Program-made: the position numbers and the translations under genes | Shown here: positions 31,961 to 43,534 of the stretch, piece after piece | Layout of the letters: each line of letters begins with the position of its first letter | How positions within the stretch are numbered: position 1 is the first letter of the stretch | Source: Symbiodinium natans | Lineage: Eukaryota > Sar > Dinophyceae > Suessiales > Symbiodiniaceae | DNA length: 64,000 nucleotides | Assembly: GCA_905221605.1 (NCBI GenBank) | Contig: CAJNDS010002112.1 | Span: forward strand, 186,001-250,000 | Direction of reading: 5' to 3' | The notes under the pieces: model-generated | What the model was told of the DNA's origin: nothing | The model's input: only the letters and a program-made list of their open reading frames with translations | Database searches by the model: none

Positions 31961-32627
31961 CTGGGGGTTTCCGAAATCAAGGTTTTTTAAACTCCCATCT
32001 CAAATTCGAAATCGGGAAAAACAAAGTTCAACTGCAGTGGGTCCCGTTTGCTTTTTGTTCCGCAGTGACGCTAGCTGACTCCTGCTCACCAATGGATGTT
32101 GATCGACATCCGGGAAACTTCAGCTCAGACTGCTATGCATGACCCCTCATGCCCGGCACAAATCCGCCTACAGCCCCATGAAGCGAAACTAGAGTGCCCA
32201 ACAAACCTAAGAATAGATTCGTCTGTCATATGGGGTCTATAATGGATCCTAACCCATCCTCCCCAAACCTGAAACCCCAAACCCTAAGCCACAAGCCGTC
32301 AACCCTACCCCGCCCCCCCCCCCGCCCCCCCCAAAAAAAAAAAAAAAAAAAACAAAAAAAAGAGAGGACAGGAGCAAGGGATTGAGTTCAACCCTAAACC
32401 CTTGTTTGTGAAGCCGGAGCTCTATCCAATCAGCCGGGAGCCACGCCCACGGGACATCTGCGGATATTGATCACCACCCTAAACCCTAATCCCTAACCCC
32501 AACACCCCAACCCCCCTCCCCCTCCCCCCGGAGAAAAAAAGAGAGGACGGACGCAAGGGATTGAGCTGAACCCTAAACCCTAAATCCCAAACCCCAAACC
32601 CTAAACCCTAAACCCTAAAGCCCTAAC

Positions 32628-32718
32628 CCGGGTCTCCTGGCTCAGGACCTCGAGATTTGCCTCCAAGATCTGCAAAAGCGCATCGATGCTCTGGGCGACT
32701 CCACCTGCTCCCGTGGCC
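32628..32718 (-). CDS. candidate exon, unknown protein
   Basis: Frame ATGAGGVAQSIDALLQILEA then NLEVLSQETR, helical. Donor GTTAGG. Opposed telomere-like tracts on both sides. Confidence 0.5.
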
Positions 32719-32845
32719 CTCGGGTTAGGGTTTAGGGTTTAGGGTTTAGGGTTCAGGGTTCAGGGTTTAGGGTTTAGGGTTTAGGGTTTCGGGTTTAGGG
32801 TTTCGGGTTTCGAGTTTGCTGTAGTATGGCGTACAAGCTGTAAAT

Positions 32846-33069
32846 GTGACGGTTTGCAGCAGAGCCTTGAAGGCATCGAGCAATGCAAAGGGCGGCCATG
32901 GCCCGATCGTGGAGGGCCACCCTAACACCTTTTTCCCACCCCACGCCGTCTCAGGCAGCAAAAAAGGGGTGTGGAGTGAAAAAAGTAGGGCACTGGTTTC
33001 GGGAGAACCTGCTCCGGCACCGGGCCCATCGTGGGTGCTACCGACCTCCGAGCTGCAGGAGGCGGGCAA
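32846..33069 (-). CDS. one or two candidate exons
   Basis: Open through about 74 codons. Two protein-like parts (SSEVGSTHDGPGAGA ending at CAG|GTTCTC, and TIGPWPPFALLDAFKALLQT) suggest two exons with a short intron. Confidence 0.35.
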
Positions 33070-33274
33070 ACGACCTGCGCTATAGAGGTGGAAGGGCTTT
33101 AGCGCCGCCCCCCCTCTGGAGGGGGGGCGGCCTAGGCCCTGAGTTTAGGGTTGAGGGTTTAGGGCTTAGGGTTTAGGGTTTGGCCCTGTTCAGTTACACG
33201 GGGGGGCTACAAGTCAGGCCAGCCATATTAGTAACCTTAATCTGTGCCCCTACAGAGCCCCAGAAACATTCTCA

Positions 33275-33395
33275 GGGCAGTTACACGGTCCCTTCAAATG
33301 AGCCCCTAAATGGGGACCCCGTATGTACCCCCTGTATACCCTCTACAACCCAAGGGACCATACCTCAGAACGCTTTCAAGGAGGTAAGGGACCAT
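33275..33395. repeat. dispersed repeat family 7, copy 2
   Basis: CTACAACCCAAGGGACC, AACGCTTT and AGGTAAGGGACC align with 1195-1300. Confidence 0.45.
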
Positions 33396-33512
33396 ATTCA
33401 GGGTCCATGTCACTTCCCTAAATCCTATAACACTCCCCTAAATCCTATAAACCCTATGAACCCTATAAACCCCATAAACCCGATGAACCCTAAACCCTAT
33501 AAAATCCTTGGA

Positions 33513-33586
33513 AACATGGATTTCAAGGAAGGCCCCCAGCCTACGAAGGTCAAGACGGGAGCACCCTGCCGCTTCATCACGCAGGC
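33513..33586 (-). CDS. candidate exon, unknown protein
   Basis: Acceptor CCCCAG, frame ACVMKRQGAPVLTFVGWGPS. Confidence 0.5.
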
Positions 33587-33599
33587 CTGGGGTTGATTG

Positions 33600-34110
33600 G
33601 CATGCGGCTTAGGGCTTAGGGCTTAGGGCTTAGGGTTTAGGGTTTAGGGTTTAGGGTTTGGGGCTTAGGGTTTGGAAGTTGGGGTTTAGGGGTTTCGGGT
33701 TTCCGGTTAGGCTTTCGGGTTCTCTTGCTGATGGTTGTTAGGGTTTCGGGTTGAGGCTTAGCGTTTAGGAGTTAGGGTAGAAAATCTAGGTTTGATAATA
33801 TGGGGCTTATAACCTACTAATTGCTTACGAACCCCGAAAAAATTATGTATATAATATTCTTCCTTATTAAGTAAGGGTAATATAGGGATTATTACTTCTC
33901 ATTCTTTTGGGGTTCTTAAGCAAATAGTAAATAGTAGTAACCCTTCTTTACAACACCCAGGTTAAAGGATAGGATAGGCCCCTGCTCAGGCGACTCTGGC
34001 TTCTTTTGGACGGACTCAGTTTAGGGCGCACGATACCCCACGCCCTCCCCCACACACAAAAAGTCCACACACTCCAAAGCTCTAAGCCTCTCAGTCTCAG
34101 ACATAATGCA
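33600..34110. other. degenerate telomere-like and A/T-rich sequence
   Basis: Degenerate GCTTAGGG/TTTCGGG units to 33780, then an A/T-rich foldback-like stretch (33800-33930). No gene seen. Confidence 0.5.
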
Positions 34111-34118
34111 CTGAGCGG

Positions 34119-34223
34119 TTGGTCTCTCGCTCTCTCTCTCTCTCTGCTATTCTTCTCTTCTCTTCTTTTCTTCTCTCCTCTCCTCTTCTCTCCTCTGCTC
34201 TTCTCTCCTCTCCCCTTTCTCCT

Positions 34224-34266
<43 letters not shown>

Positions 34267-34267
34267 T
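34119..34267. repeat. TC microsatellite
   Basis: Interrupted CT/TC repeats about 150 bp long. Confidence 0.9.
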
Positions 34268-34645
34268 TCACAAACTCCCTCCCTGGTCGCGATGGCCTTT
34301 TATCACCGTGACTCCTGGCCTGGAACTGCTATGGGCCCTAGGAAATCCCAGCTCGAGTGCTTCTGTCCTTTACCTGCATGGGGCTATGATACCCTATAAC
34401 CCCCTAAAAAGGGCCTATTATACCCTATAATCCCTTGAACGGCCCTATTATACCCTACATGCCCTTAAAAAGGTTGGTTCGGGGGATTACAAGGCCTAAT
34501 AGCCCATGCTGGTTAGGGAAACTACAAAAAAGCGCGCACCTCAACCTAGGCTTGCCGTTCACACAAAAAAACCTTTGGAAAAAGATATTCTTAGGGACAC
34601 TCCTCTTGAACACCCATAAATTAGACGTTGCCTCTAACAACAACT

Positions 34646-34820
34646 CTTTACGACAAAATAACTGTTAGTTTGTTGGCCTCTTTACGACAAAATAACTGTT
34701 AGTTTGTGGGCCTCTTTACGACAAAATGACTGTTAGTTTGTGGGCCTCTTTGCGACAAAATAACTGTTAGTTTGTGGGCCTCTTACGACAAAATGCCTGC
34801 TAGTTTGTGGGCCTCCAAAA
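34646..34820. repeat. 35-bp tand array, CAAAATAACTGTTAGTTTG type
   Basis: Five units of about 35 bp (ACAAAATAACTGTTAGTTTG then TGGGCCTCTTTACG). The unit is a near-palindrome; related arrays lie at 35115 and 35520. Confidence 0.9.
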
Positions 34821-34829
34821 TAACTGATA

Positions 34830-35060
34830 ACACACCAGGACGTGACAATCGGACATACGAAATTTATATAACAATGCTTCAACAGCATACGTTCTATTGA
34901 CATAATATTCTACAGGTTCGGCTGACCCGTTGGTTCTGTCAAAGTCTGCAGTGCAGCATCTGAAGCCATACCGTTGAAGAGCCACAGTCACGATAGAAGT
35001 GGGAATTCTGGTGAGCCGTCCCTCAAGCCAAAAGGTCGGGGTATCCAGGGCTCCAGTGAT
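34830..35060 (-). CDS. candidate exon between palindromic arrays
   Basis: Long open minus frame with GRLTRIPTSIVTVALQRYGF and NRTYAVEALLYKFRMSDCHV; protein-like but unrecognised. Related palindrome arrays lie on both sides. Confidence 0.45.
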
Positions 35061-35114
35061 AAAGGGCGGGGGGGTCGACGGTCTTAGGTCTTGGGTCTTT
35101 TTGGGGTTCCGGAG

Positions 35115-35245
35115 TCCTCGCTGCGGGACAAAATAACTGTTATTTTGTGGGGCCTGAGGAACTGCTATTTTGTGGTTTCCCATAATGAACGGTACAAAAT
35201 AACAGTTCGTCCGGCGCCACAAAATAACAGTTATTTTGTGGGTGG
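35115..35245. repeat. palindromic CACAAAATAACAGTTATTTTGTG cluster
   Basis: Units in both orientations; the one near 35217-35240 is a near-perfect inverted repeat around AACAGTT. Confidence 0.85.
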
Positions 35246-35519
35246 GCAGAGGCGGAGACGGGTGGGGGGAGGGGGGGGGTCCCTAGGAAGGAAAGGCGTG
35301 GGGGGGGGGGGGGGGGGGGGTGGGGAAAGGGGGCAGATCCTTGATGGATTGCTGAAGGTTTTGCGATGCTGAAGATCCATGGATAACGAGCTGGCGTCAG
35401 TTGCAGTGTAGTGCGATTGAGGGTTTTGGGTTTTGGGCGCGGGTTGCTTTTGAGCTTGTCTGCTGTGTGGCTGCGCAGCACAAGCCTTTGAGGGCCTAGC
35501 ACGACCAAGACGGTCTAGT

Positions 35520-35695
35520 AACTGCTACTTCGTGGGTTGAAGACAGAATAACTGTTAGTTTGTGGCTTTCTGACGACAGAATAACTGTTAATTTGTGGGC
35601 TTCTGACGACAGAATAACTGCTATTTTGTGGGCTTTTAACGACAGAATAACTGTTATTTTGTGGGTTCAACAGCAGAATTCTTGTTAGTTTGTGG
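35520..35695. repeat. 36-bp tandem array, palindrome family
   Basis: About five units (GACAGAATAACTGTTAGTTT plus GTGG). In one minus frame they give the repeating peptide PQNNSYSVV, open for about 60 codons to 35775, so translation is possible but unproven. Confidence 0.85.
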
Positions 35696-36119
35696 CTCTT
35701 GGCATACCCGAAGCAGCCGGAATCTGGGCAACACAACGAGCCTAAAGAACCTATGCGATTTATTGTTAGAAGCAAGGCCTAACCCATAAAAAGGCATGTA
35801 AATATAGAGGATTCCCAAGGGCCTCCCCTAAACCCTAGCAACCAGAAACAAGAGAATGGGAGCTCACTTTGCAGCAGAGTCGCACTCTCTCTGCCCTCCC
35901 GACATGAGTTTGAGCCACGTGCTGGCTGCAAAATCAGGGGGTTTATGGTTCAGGGTTCCGCATGGAGGTTTTCTAGAACCGAGGCTTTAGGGAAAGAGGC
36001 GCAGCAAAAAAAACAATGAGCGCGACGGAAATGCTTAAACAAAGGCTGCCTCAAGACGAAGTTGGTCCCACATAAGCTCCTAACCCCTAAACCTTAAACC
36101 CTAAACCCTAAACCCTAAA

Positions 36120-36214
36120 CCCCTCTTCGGGCTCCTCCTCGGAGTGGTTGGGGTCTTGGGTGTTGGGGTCAGATTTGGGGCCCTTGAGTTGAAGACCGGA
36201 GGGTCAGCGTGGGC
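36120..36214 (-). CDS. candidate exon, proline/threonine-rich
   Basis: Frame AHADPPVFNSRAPNLTPTPK then TPTTPRRSPKRG. Confidence 0.35.
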
Positions 36215-36592
36215 TTCCTTGAAGATTCATGGGTAACTAGAAGTCAGGTTTAGGGTTTAGGGTTTAGGGTTTAGGGTTTAGGGTTTAGGGTTTAGGGTTT
36301 AGGGTTTAGGGTTTAGGGATACTTGGCGGGTGATTCTCACCGCCTGAAACAAGGTTAGGATTTGGGGTTGAGGATTCAGGGTTTAGGGTTCCATATTACA
36401 ACTGTATACTATAACCTTAAATAATAAGGTGCCTATAATCCACTACTCCCGACCCTGCAAGGAAAACTGTGGGGGGCAGGGCTTGGGGCAGCGACATTCC
36501 GACAGAATGTGAAGATGTGCCCACGCGGTCGTGGCAAGAGACGTCTTCTGCGGTTTTGTTCCTCATTCTTCTTCTCCTCCCTATCCCTACTA

Positions 36593-36652
36593 TACATATA
36601 TATATATATATATATAGATACATACATCATGGTGTATATATATATATATATA
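36593..36652. repeat. TA microsatellite
   Basis: Two TATATA runs separated by GATACATACATCATGGTG. Confidence 0.9.
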
Positions 36653-37254
36653 TGTCAACTCAACCCAAACTCCTCCTTCCTTCCCCGCTTTACCTCCAGC
36701 AGGGCTCTCCCCCAAACCCCAAACCCCAAACCCCCAAACCCTAAACCCCAAACCCCAAACCCTAAACCCCAAGCCCTAAACCCTATCCCTAAATTCCAAA
36801 CCCTAAACAGCCCCGCGCCCTAATGTGCCTTGGATGTTTTCGCTGCTCAGGCAGAGGGCGATCCTGAGATCTGCAAACCCGAAACCTCCAAACCCTTACT
36901 TGAAGGCCCTGGATACCCTTACTGATTACTTTTAGCCCTACTTAAGGTTTAGGGTTTAGGGTTTAGGGCCTTACTTGAAGGCGACCCTTACTTATAACCC
37001 TACTTAGGGTTTGGAGTTTAGGGTTGAGGGTTTGCTGATAACCCTACTTATAACTACCGCTAAGCTCTGAACCGTACACCCTAAAACGCTGAAACATCAA
37101 ATCCCACTCTACAACTCTTAAACCCTAAAGCCCTTTTGCCCCTAAACCCTGGGCCAAGTTTTGCCACGGCTGCAGTCGAACTCAACCCTAAACCCTAAAC
37201 CCTAAACCCTAAACCCTAAACCCTAAACCCTAAACCCTAAACCCTAAACTTGAC

Positions 37255-37321
37255 CTGAGACGCGGACCGCCCAGGCAAAGAAATCGCACTGCTGCTCGCG
37301 AGGCCTCGGAAAGCAAGAGCA
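37255..37321 (-). CDS. candidate exon, GRF-type zinc-finger-like
   Basis: Frame CSCFPRPREQQCDFFAWAV between acceptor CCCGAG and donor CAG|GTCAAG. The end CxFFxWA after a basic RPRE resembles the C-terminal half of GRF zinc fingers, which bind single-stranded DNA. The N-terminal half would lie in another exon. Confidence 0.4.
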
Positions 37322-38243
37322 CTCGGGTTTAGGGGGTTTAGCAGGTTTGAAAGCAGGGTTTCGGGTTCTTAGGGTGTATCGGGTGTCTGGGGCTCAGGGT
37401 TTTAAGGATTTAAGGCTTACAGTTCTTCAGAGAAACTCCAAAACGCACCCTATGATTAAAGGTGAGTCATATTCTTTACGTCGCAACAGGGATCCGGATG
37501 CAACTTGAAGAATGCCCATAAGTAAGGAATATTGGAGCCTCTGGGTGCGCTGGACCACTGGCTGAGAGCTCTCCCTCTTTTTTTTGAAAGCCCATACCCT
37601 AAACCCTAAGTTATCAGAACGAAGCCGGGCCCATTGTGGGGCGCGGGGGCGGGGGGGGGGGGGGGGGGTGTGGGTTTGGGTTTAGGGTTTTGGGTTTTTT
37701 AGGGTTTTAGGGCTTATAGTTCCGTGGACAAGAACTTATCCCCAGCCCCTCGTGGGTGCATGGTGTTTGCCGTTTGTTGCTTGTGCTGATGCATTGGGCA
37801 GCTCTTTCCGCATCTGAATGGTTCCTGGGTTTAGGGTTTAGGGCTCAGGGTTTAAGGTGGCCAAATGAAAGCCTCAAACTGCCTTTTCAAACGTCCGACC
37901 AACCCTGCCCCCTCCCTGCCTTCAAGGTTCACGGATAGTTGTACGTAGGGTTAGAAGTATGGTAACCTCTATATATATATATACGTATACAAACATATAC
38001 GTTTTACCACAATTCGGGTACCTATAACGCTAAAAAAAATAAACCCTAAACCCTACACCCAAAACCCAAAACCCTAAATCCTACTTCTTAGCAAGCCATG
38101 AACCTCCCAGCCCTGCTCCCCACGCCGGCCTGGAGCACGCGAAAAAATGCCGACCTTTGTTGGGACCTGCCAGGTCTGCAGTTGAATCCTCGACCGTTTA
38201 GGGTTTAGGGTTTAGGGTTTGGGGTTTAGGGTTTAGGGTTGAC

Positions 38244-38310
38244 CTAGAGGCGCCAAGATCTGTGACGGGCTTCGGGAGGTCCAAGCTGCCGTGCCTCCCT
38301 TCTAGCAGCC
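38244..38310 (-). CDS. candidate exon, unknown protein
   Basis: Frame GLLEGRHGSLDLPKPVTDLG, donor CTAG|GTCAAC. Confidence 0.4.
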
Positions 38311-38414
38311 CCGAAAGCCTAAATCCCTAAACCCTAAATCCCAAACTAAACTTTAGGGTTTAGGGGTTTGGGGGCCCAGGGGTTTAAACCCTAAACCACA
38401 AAAACCCTTAAACC

Positions 38415-38478
38415 ATCGAGTTCCGCTGGGCTCGCTTGACGAAAGCGGTGGGCTCTCGTAGGCTTCTAGCCAGGGGTG
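38415..38478 (-). CDS. candidate exon, unknown protein
   Basis: Frame PLARSLREPTAFVKRAQRNS. A second open frame exists, so phase is uncertain. Confidence 0.35.
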
Positions 38479-38902
38479 TAGGCAATCTAATCCTAAACCC
38501 TAAACCCTAAACCCTAAACCCTAAACCCTAAACCCTAAACCCTAAACCCTAAATAAATCCTAAACTCAGGAGCCCTCAGCTCTCAACGCCCCCAGGGCTT
38601 GAGTTGCGAAGGCCGCATGTAAGATTTATACACGTTTTGTTGCTTGAAGTCCTGAGATGAGGTTTATACCCAAACCCTAAACCCTAAACCCTAAACCCTA
38701 AACCCTAAACCCTAAACCCCAAACCCTAAACCCTAAACCCCCAAGCTATAGGGCTTCTTATGAGGCCTGCGCCATCCCAACACCCCGACTCCTCAGCGCC
38801 CATGTGCGAATCAGGAATCAGGACTATTTGGGTTCTCCAACCCCCAAAAGTAATGGACTCCATGACATACTGCTACACATCTTATGGATTCTCTACTTTT
38901 TT

Positions 38903-38933
<31 letters not shown>

Positions 38934-39053
38934 GGCAACTAGTTTCAAAACCCTTGCAACTCTAAAACCTCTCTCCCCAAACCCGAAAACTCCTAAACCT
39001 TAAGTCTCCCCGCCCCCCCCCCCCCCCCCCCTGCCTTCCTTCTTCACCTCCAC

Positions 39054-39107
39054 CTCTCGACAGGGCTCCGAGTGCCCGGGGCATAAGGGAGGCCTCGCTG
39101 GCGAAAG
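39054..39107 (-). CDS. candidate exon, unknown protein
   Basis: Acceptor CTAG, frame FASEASLMPRALGALSR, donor G|GTGGAG. Confidence 0.45.
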
Positions 39108-39196
39108 CTAGGGTTTAGGGTTTAGGGTTTACGGTTTAGAGTTTGGGGTTTGGGGTGTAGGGTTTAGGGTTTAGGGCTTTGGGGTTCAGGGGTTAC

Positions 39197-39266
39197 AGAC
39201 GGGAGCTTTGCCTTGACTGAGGCTTCTGGATGCTTCTGGGCGGCGTGAGCGTTGGAATCCGAGAAT
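39197..39266 (-). CDS. candidate exon, unknown protein
   Basis: Frame FSDSNAHAAQKHPEASVKAK. Confidence 0.4.
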
Positions 39267-39526
39267 ACCCTAAACCCTAACTAAACCCTAAACCCTAAAC
39301 CCTTGTTTGCTAAGGTCCAGGGTTGCTCCCACCATGGGATTCCTGTTGAGTTGTCAGACACGAACTCTTAGGGTAGTTGTACTGGTCCCTTAAGAGGGGA
39401 CCCCTCATATCCCCCTGATAAGACAACTTCCCTTAGACAAGATGAATGTCGCCTACTTCGCACACCAAAGGGTTGAAGCCAGGACTTCGATAAAGATGTT
39501 GCAGGCCTGGTGGGGGGGGTTCCCGT

Positions 39527-39558
<32 letters not shown>

Positions 39559-39768
39559 TGCATTTTTCTTAAACCCCGAAGCCAGCCCAAGCTGTTTCGA
39601 GTTTGTGGTTGGCCGCCCTCCTGAATCCAGCTCAATGTGCAGCTACCAATGATGTGGCTTGGAACACTGGGCAACTAAGAATTTAGCAGAAGAGTGCTTA
39701 AAGCAGGTTCGAGGGCGAACGATGACAACCTATGCCTCTCAGGGAAATGGGGGTTTCTGAGTCTAGAA

Positions 39769-39850
39769 CGGCATCTTGTCCGCTGCGGCGTCGCCACCTC
39801 CGAGCGACTCAAAGCAGCTGTGTCTTGGAAGCTGTTTGTCGCGGATGTTA
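39769..39850 (-). CDS. candidate exon, unknown protein
   Basis: Frame NIRDKQLPRHSCFESLGGGD then AAADKMPF. Confidence 0.45.
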
Positions 39851-39895
39851 CGTGCCCTAATCTGCCCTAAGCCGCAAACCCTGGCCTCGGATCAC

Positions 39896-39990
39896 TACTA
39901 TAGGGGCCTTAATGACTAGAATAGGGTTTTGGGAATTAAATTCGAATTATATAGCATAAAGGAATTAATTCTATCAGTAATTCTTCGCTG
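39896..39990. mobile_element. family 3 element
   Basis: CTATAGGGGCCTTAATGACT at left, ATAAAGGAATTAATTC and TCAGTAATTC at right. Confidence 0.45.
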
Positions 39991-41149
39991 TTGGCTAGGC
40001 CTTTAGGAATGTCTGAAACTACAAAACAACGTTGTCAGGGTTGACAAGCCTCCCCAGGAACCTAAAGCATCACAGGCAATTCATTTAGGGTTTAGGGTTT
40101 TAGGGTTTGGGGTTTGGGGTTTAGGGTTTAGGGTTTTGGGTTTAGGGCTTAGGGTCGAAAACTTAACCCACCAACTAAAGGACGGGGAGCGAGGGTGGGG
40201 ATCCGAGATCAGCTTGGGAGGCACCATCCGGGATGACGGTTTTAGGCCTAGGGTGTAGGGTTTAGGGAATCAGGGAATTAGATACCCCCTTTGAAGGGCC
40301 TTGAAGGGCTTCTAAGAGGGGGATAGTTGAGGGATGGGCCACTACAAATTGGCTTGGTTTGACAGGTGTGTCACTTCGGATCGGGGGGGGGGGGGGGGGG
40401 GTGTGACAGGGCCAGAGGCTTCTTGAGTTCATACCTTCAGGGTTTGCCGAGACCTCCAAATTACCCCAAAATCGTCGTCGTCATCATCGTCATCATGATC
40501 ATCATCATCGTCACCTTGATGACCCTTTTTTCGAGGATGCCGGGTCACAGGGCGACGGGGTGGCTGCATTGACCAAATCTGCCCCCCTTCCCCAGGGGGG
40601 GTCTTACGACAAACAGTTGAAGCCCCCCCTAAACCCTAAACCCTAAACCCTAAACCCTAAACCCTAAGCCCTAAGCCCTAAGCCCTAAGCCCTAAGCCCT
40701 AAGCCCTAAACCTTCATACTCCCAACTCAACACCCCGCCGCCTTCAACTGGTGGCATGGCATCGCTGGCCGGCCCTGCGCGGAGTGGCCATTTAAAGGTT
40801 GGCAGCGAGAGACAGGCTTTACGGTCCAAGGTTAAGAGTCTAGGGTCTAGGGTCTAGGGTCTAGGGTTTAGGGTTTAGGGTTTAGGGTTTAGGGTTTAGG
40901 GTTCAGAGTTTGAGGTTCAAGGTTAAGGGCTTCGGGAAAACAAGGCAAAGTGGTCATGGTGCACACAGCGATCATTGTTCCAAACAATCACAAGGTGTAC
41001 CTTAAACACACGGTCAGCCGATCTATGATCCGCATCCAGACATACCCATGAACCTTCAAACCAAATGCTTGGGGTTCCAGCGCCAGACATCGGGGACGAC
41101 GTAATTAGAAAGGTTCTAGGGAGTGGGCAACCCTAAACCCACTTTAGAG

Positions 41150-41266
41150 AACCCTCCCCCTTACACTATCAGTCCCTAAGAATAGGGATTCTTACAGGGA
41201 GGGGGGGGGGGGGGGTTGGTACTATAATCCCTATCAAGGACTGCTAGTACAACGACGAACATCCCA
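41150..41266. mobile_element. family 4 element with G-run insertion
   Basis: CCCCCTTACACTATCAGTCC at left pairs with GGACTGCTAGTACAACG at right; a run of about 15 G lies inside. Confidence 0.5.
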
Positions 41267-41937
41267 AGTCGAACCCTCTCCCCCCCCCCCCCCAAACCCT
41301 CCGAAAAAAACAAAACTGAACACTACATCTTCAACCCAAAAGCGCCCAACCCGAATGCCCCCCCCCCCCCCGGTTTGCTTAAGTAAGCCACATGACCACC
41401 ATAGAAAATCGCGGGTCTTCGGGTTCTGAAAGTGCAGTTGCTGATTATAAGTAGGATTCGAAGTCGTGCAACTTGGGGTGTAGGGTTTTAGGGTGTAGGG
41501 TAGGGTTTAGGGTTTAGGGTTCAGGGTTCAGGGTTTGGAGTTCAGGGTTCAGGGTTTAGGTTTAGGGTTTAGGACACAAACATGTCAAGTTACTTGTCAC
41601 CCTACTTGTAACCCCCATGAAGCTTCCAGTCGGGCCCTGAATGGTTTGTGGCTAGGGTTTCGGGATTAAGTAGGGTTTTTGGGCTTTTGGGTTTAGGGTT
41701 TGAGTCTTGCTCTCTCTTTGTGCCGCCCCATTGCTCCGATAACCCCTGTTTTTACCTTCTATAGTCCCCAGATACCTAAGTAGCCCCCAAATGGCCCCTA
41801 AACCCTAAACCCTTAACCCTTAAGACTGTAAACCCAAACCCTAAACCCTAAACCCTAAACCCTAAACCCCTTAACCTTAACAGGTTCCTTGTCAGGCTCC
41901 CTCCTCTAGGCCCTTGCACGTCAAAAGGGGCTTCCCA

Positions 41938-41996
41938 AACACCAGCCATCCTGCGCCCACTGCCACTGCCGGCGCGGGCACTGCCTCCTCCAGGTT
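41938..41996 (-). CDS. candidate exon, alanine/valine-rich
   Basis: Frame EEAVPAPAVAVGAGWLVFGK between opposed telomere-like tracts. Confidence 0.4.
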
Positions 41997-42141
41997 TAGG
42001 GTTTAGGGTTTACGGTTTAGGGTTTAGGGTTTAGGGTTTAGGGTTTAGGGTTTAGGGTTTAGCAGGAAGCAGCGGGGAGCGAGGGTCTTGGGGATACGTA
42101 AGGGTTTAATTGAAGGCCCAGGATAGGTTTAGGGTTTGGGG

Positions 42142-42237
42142 TACTTGAAGGTTTCATGGGTAGTTACGAGTGGGGCTATTAGTACCGTATTTAAGGTCAC
42201 CTTACCCTAGATATAGCTACCCATGAATCTTCAAGTA
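42142..42237. mobile_element. foldback element, family 2
   Basis: Clean copy: TACTTGAAGGTTTCATGGG to CCCATGAATCTTCAAGTA. Confidence 0.7.
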
Positions 42238-42310
42238 GGATTCTCCCCAAGGGCCTATCTTCCGCGGGTTTAACGGGCTTAGGGTTAATAAGGGTTCAGG
42301 GCTTCGTCGC

Positions 42311-42718
42311 TCACCAGCGTGTTGGACTTGTGGAGTTTTTCAATGAGTCTTCAATCAAAGTCCTCATCGGAAGAGATGGAGAAGGTGACATCCTCACCGA
42401 AACCTGGGTTGGGGGTTCCATTGGGTTTACATACGACACAGGCTCCCTAAACCCACACCTTGCGCTATCCCAAAAAAATCCAAGAAGCCGTGTGCTTAGG
42501 TTGTGGAGGGCGCGGGATGGCGGGGTGGGAGAAGGGAGGGGAAGGAGGGCAGGGGAGGCGGGGGAGGGGGGTAGTTGACTCGGAATCTGTGCCACATCTT
42601 CTAGGGAGTTTTGGGCTTCAACACTCGCGGTCTCAACAACTGAGGCATCGTCTTGAGGTTGAGTATGGCATCCCATCAGCATGTACCACAATTCACTTAA
42701 TAGGAACCCTACGAGCAA
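42311..42718 (-). CDS. possible exon(s), proline/serine-rich
   Basis: A 135-codon minus frame with a C-rich G-run middle. Its downstream end (SVRMSPSPSLPMRTLIEDSL) is protein-like. Low-complexity DNA in the middle makes the full frame doubtful. Confidence 0.25.
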   Translation of the reverse strand: MLVGFLLSELWYMLMGCHTQPQDDASVVETASVEAQNSLEDVAQIPSQLPPSPASPALLPLPSPTPPSRALHNLSTRLLGFFWDSARCGFREPVSYVNPMEPPTQVSVRMSPSPSLPMRTLIEDSLKNSTSPTRW

Positions 42719-42775
42719 AATATTAGCCGGACCCTACTCCATATATGTGCTGTTCTCATGTAGGGCTTGTTTGTC

Positions 42776-42858
42776 CTATACTCCCCTTAGAACCTTAATA
42801 AACATAATATGGGTTTTATGTAAACAAAAACAAAAAACAATTCCCAAGGGGGATATAG
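42776..42858. mobile_element. family 1 element, copy F
   Basis: 83 bp, CTATACTCCCCTTAGAACC to CCCAAGGGGGATATAG, perfect TGTC duplication (42772-42775, 42859-42862). Confidence 0.9.
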
Positions 42859-42951
42859 TGTCGGGGTGGCTCCTTGAGCAAATCCATGGAGCTCACCCTC
42901 CAAAAGCTGCAATTCCTACGCTTCATCCGGAAGCCAAGACCCTACTCGGAG

Positions 42952-43063
42952 GTTCGATTCGTGGGTGCTTAGAAGTAGGGCTTCAAGCTAAGGTAACCTA
43001 TATTGCAACCTTCATTCAGGTGCTTAGAACCCTACTTAGAACTGAACTACCCATGACCTTCCT
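42952..43063. mobile_element. foldback element, family 2
   Basis: GGTTCGATTCGTGGGTGC at left, AACTACCCATGACCTTCC at right; core AAGGTAACCTATATTGCAAC matches 19522. Confidence 0.6.
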
Positions 43064-43067
43064 AAAC

Positions 43068-43147
43068 CCGAAGCCATTGCCCGCAAGGCACTTCCCATGT
43101 CTGGAGCATGGGGCGCCCCCTTGCTGGGAGATAAGTCTGCCTGCGCT
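43068..43147 (-). CDS. candidate exon, unknown protein
   Basis: Frame TAQADLSPSKGAPHAPDMGS then ALRAMASG. Confidence 0.4.
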
Positions 43148-43424
43148 GTGACCAGGGCGATGCCCCTGATTTCAGGACTGGGGCCCTAAATCCTTTTTGC
43201 ATCCAGGCCTCTGATCCGTTAGGGCCTAAACCCTATACATCCTGGTTTTGCAACTGGGCTTCTGGACCAGCCAGATTCATCATCCTAAACCCTAAACCCA
43301 AAGCCCAACTCGGCTCAACTGGGAGGGCTGCTCTCTTGGGAACCTTTTGACCCTTGTGTGGTGAGGATCGCGAGGTCTCCATGAGCCTACACGTTTTCTG
43401 CGTTGGGCTCGGGCCTCATGAGGG

Positions 43425-43501
43425 CTATACTACTCCCCTTAGAACCTGAATAAAAATGATATGTTCATATGTAAACAAAAATAATCCCAAGGGGGATATA
43501 G
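43425..43501. mobile_element. family 1 element, copy G
   Basis: 77 bp, CTATACTACTCCCCTTAGAA to CCCAAGGGGGATATAG, perfect AGGG duplication (43421-43424, 43502-43505). Confidence 0.9.
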
Positions 43502-43534
43502 AGGGGTTTAGGGTCTAGGGTTTTGGGTGTTTCG

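Noticed and set aside
36469-36823. Plus and minus frames with YIYIYI runs, also 45366-45660 and 53781-53999
   Set aside because: Translations of TA microsatellites.
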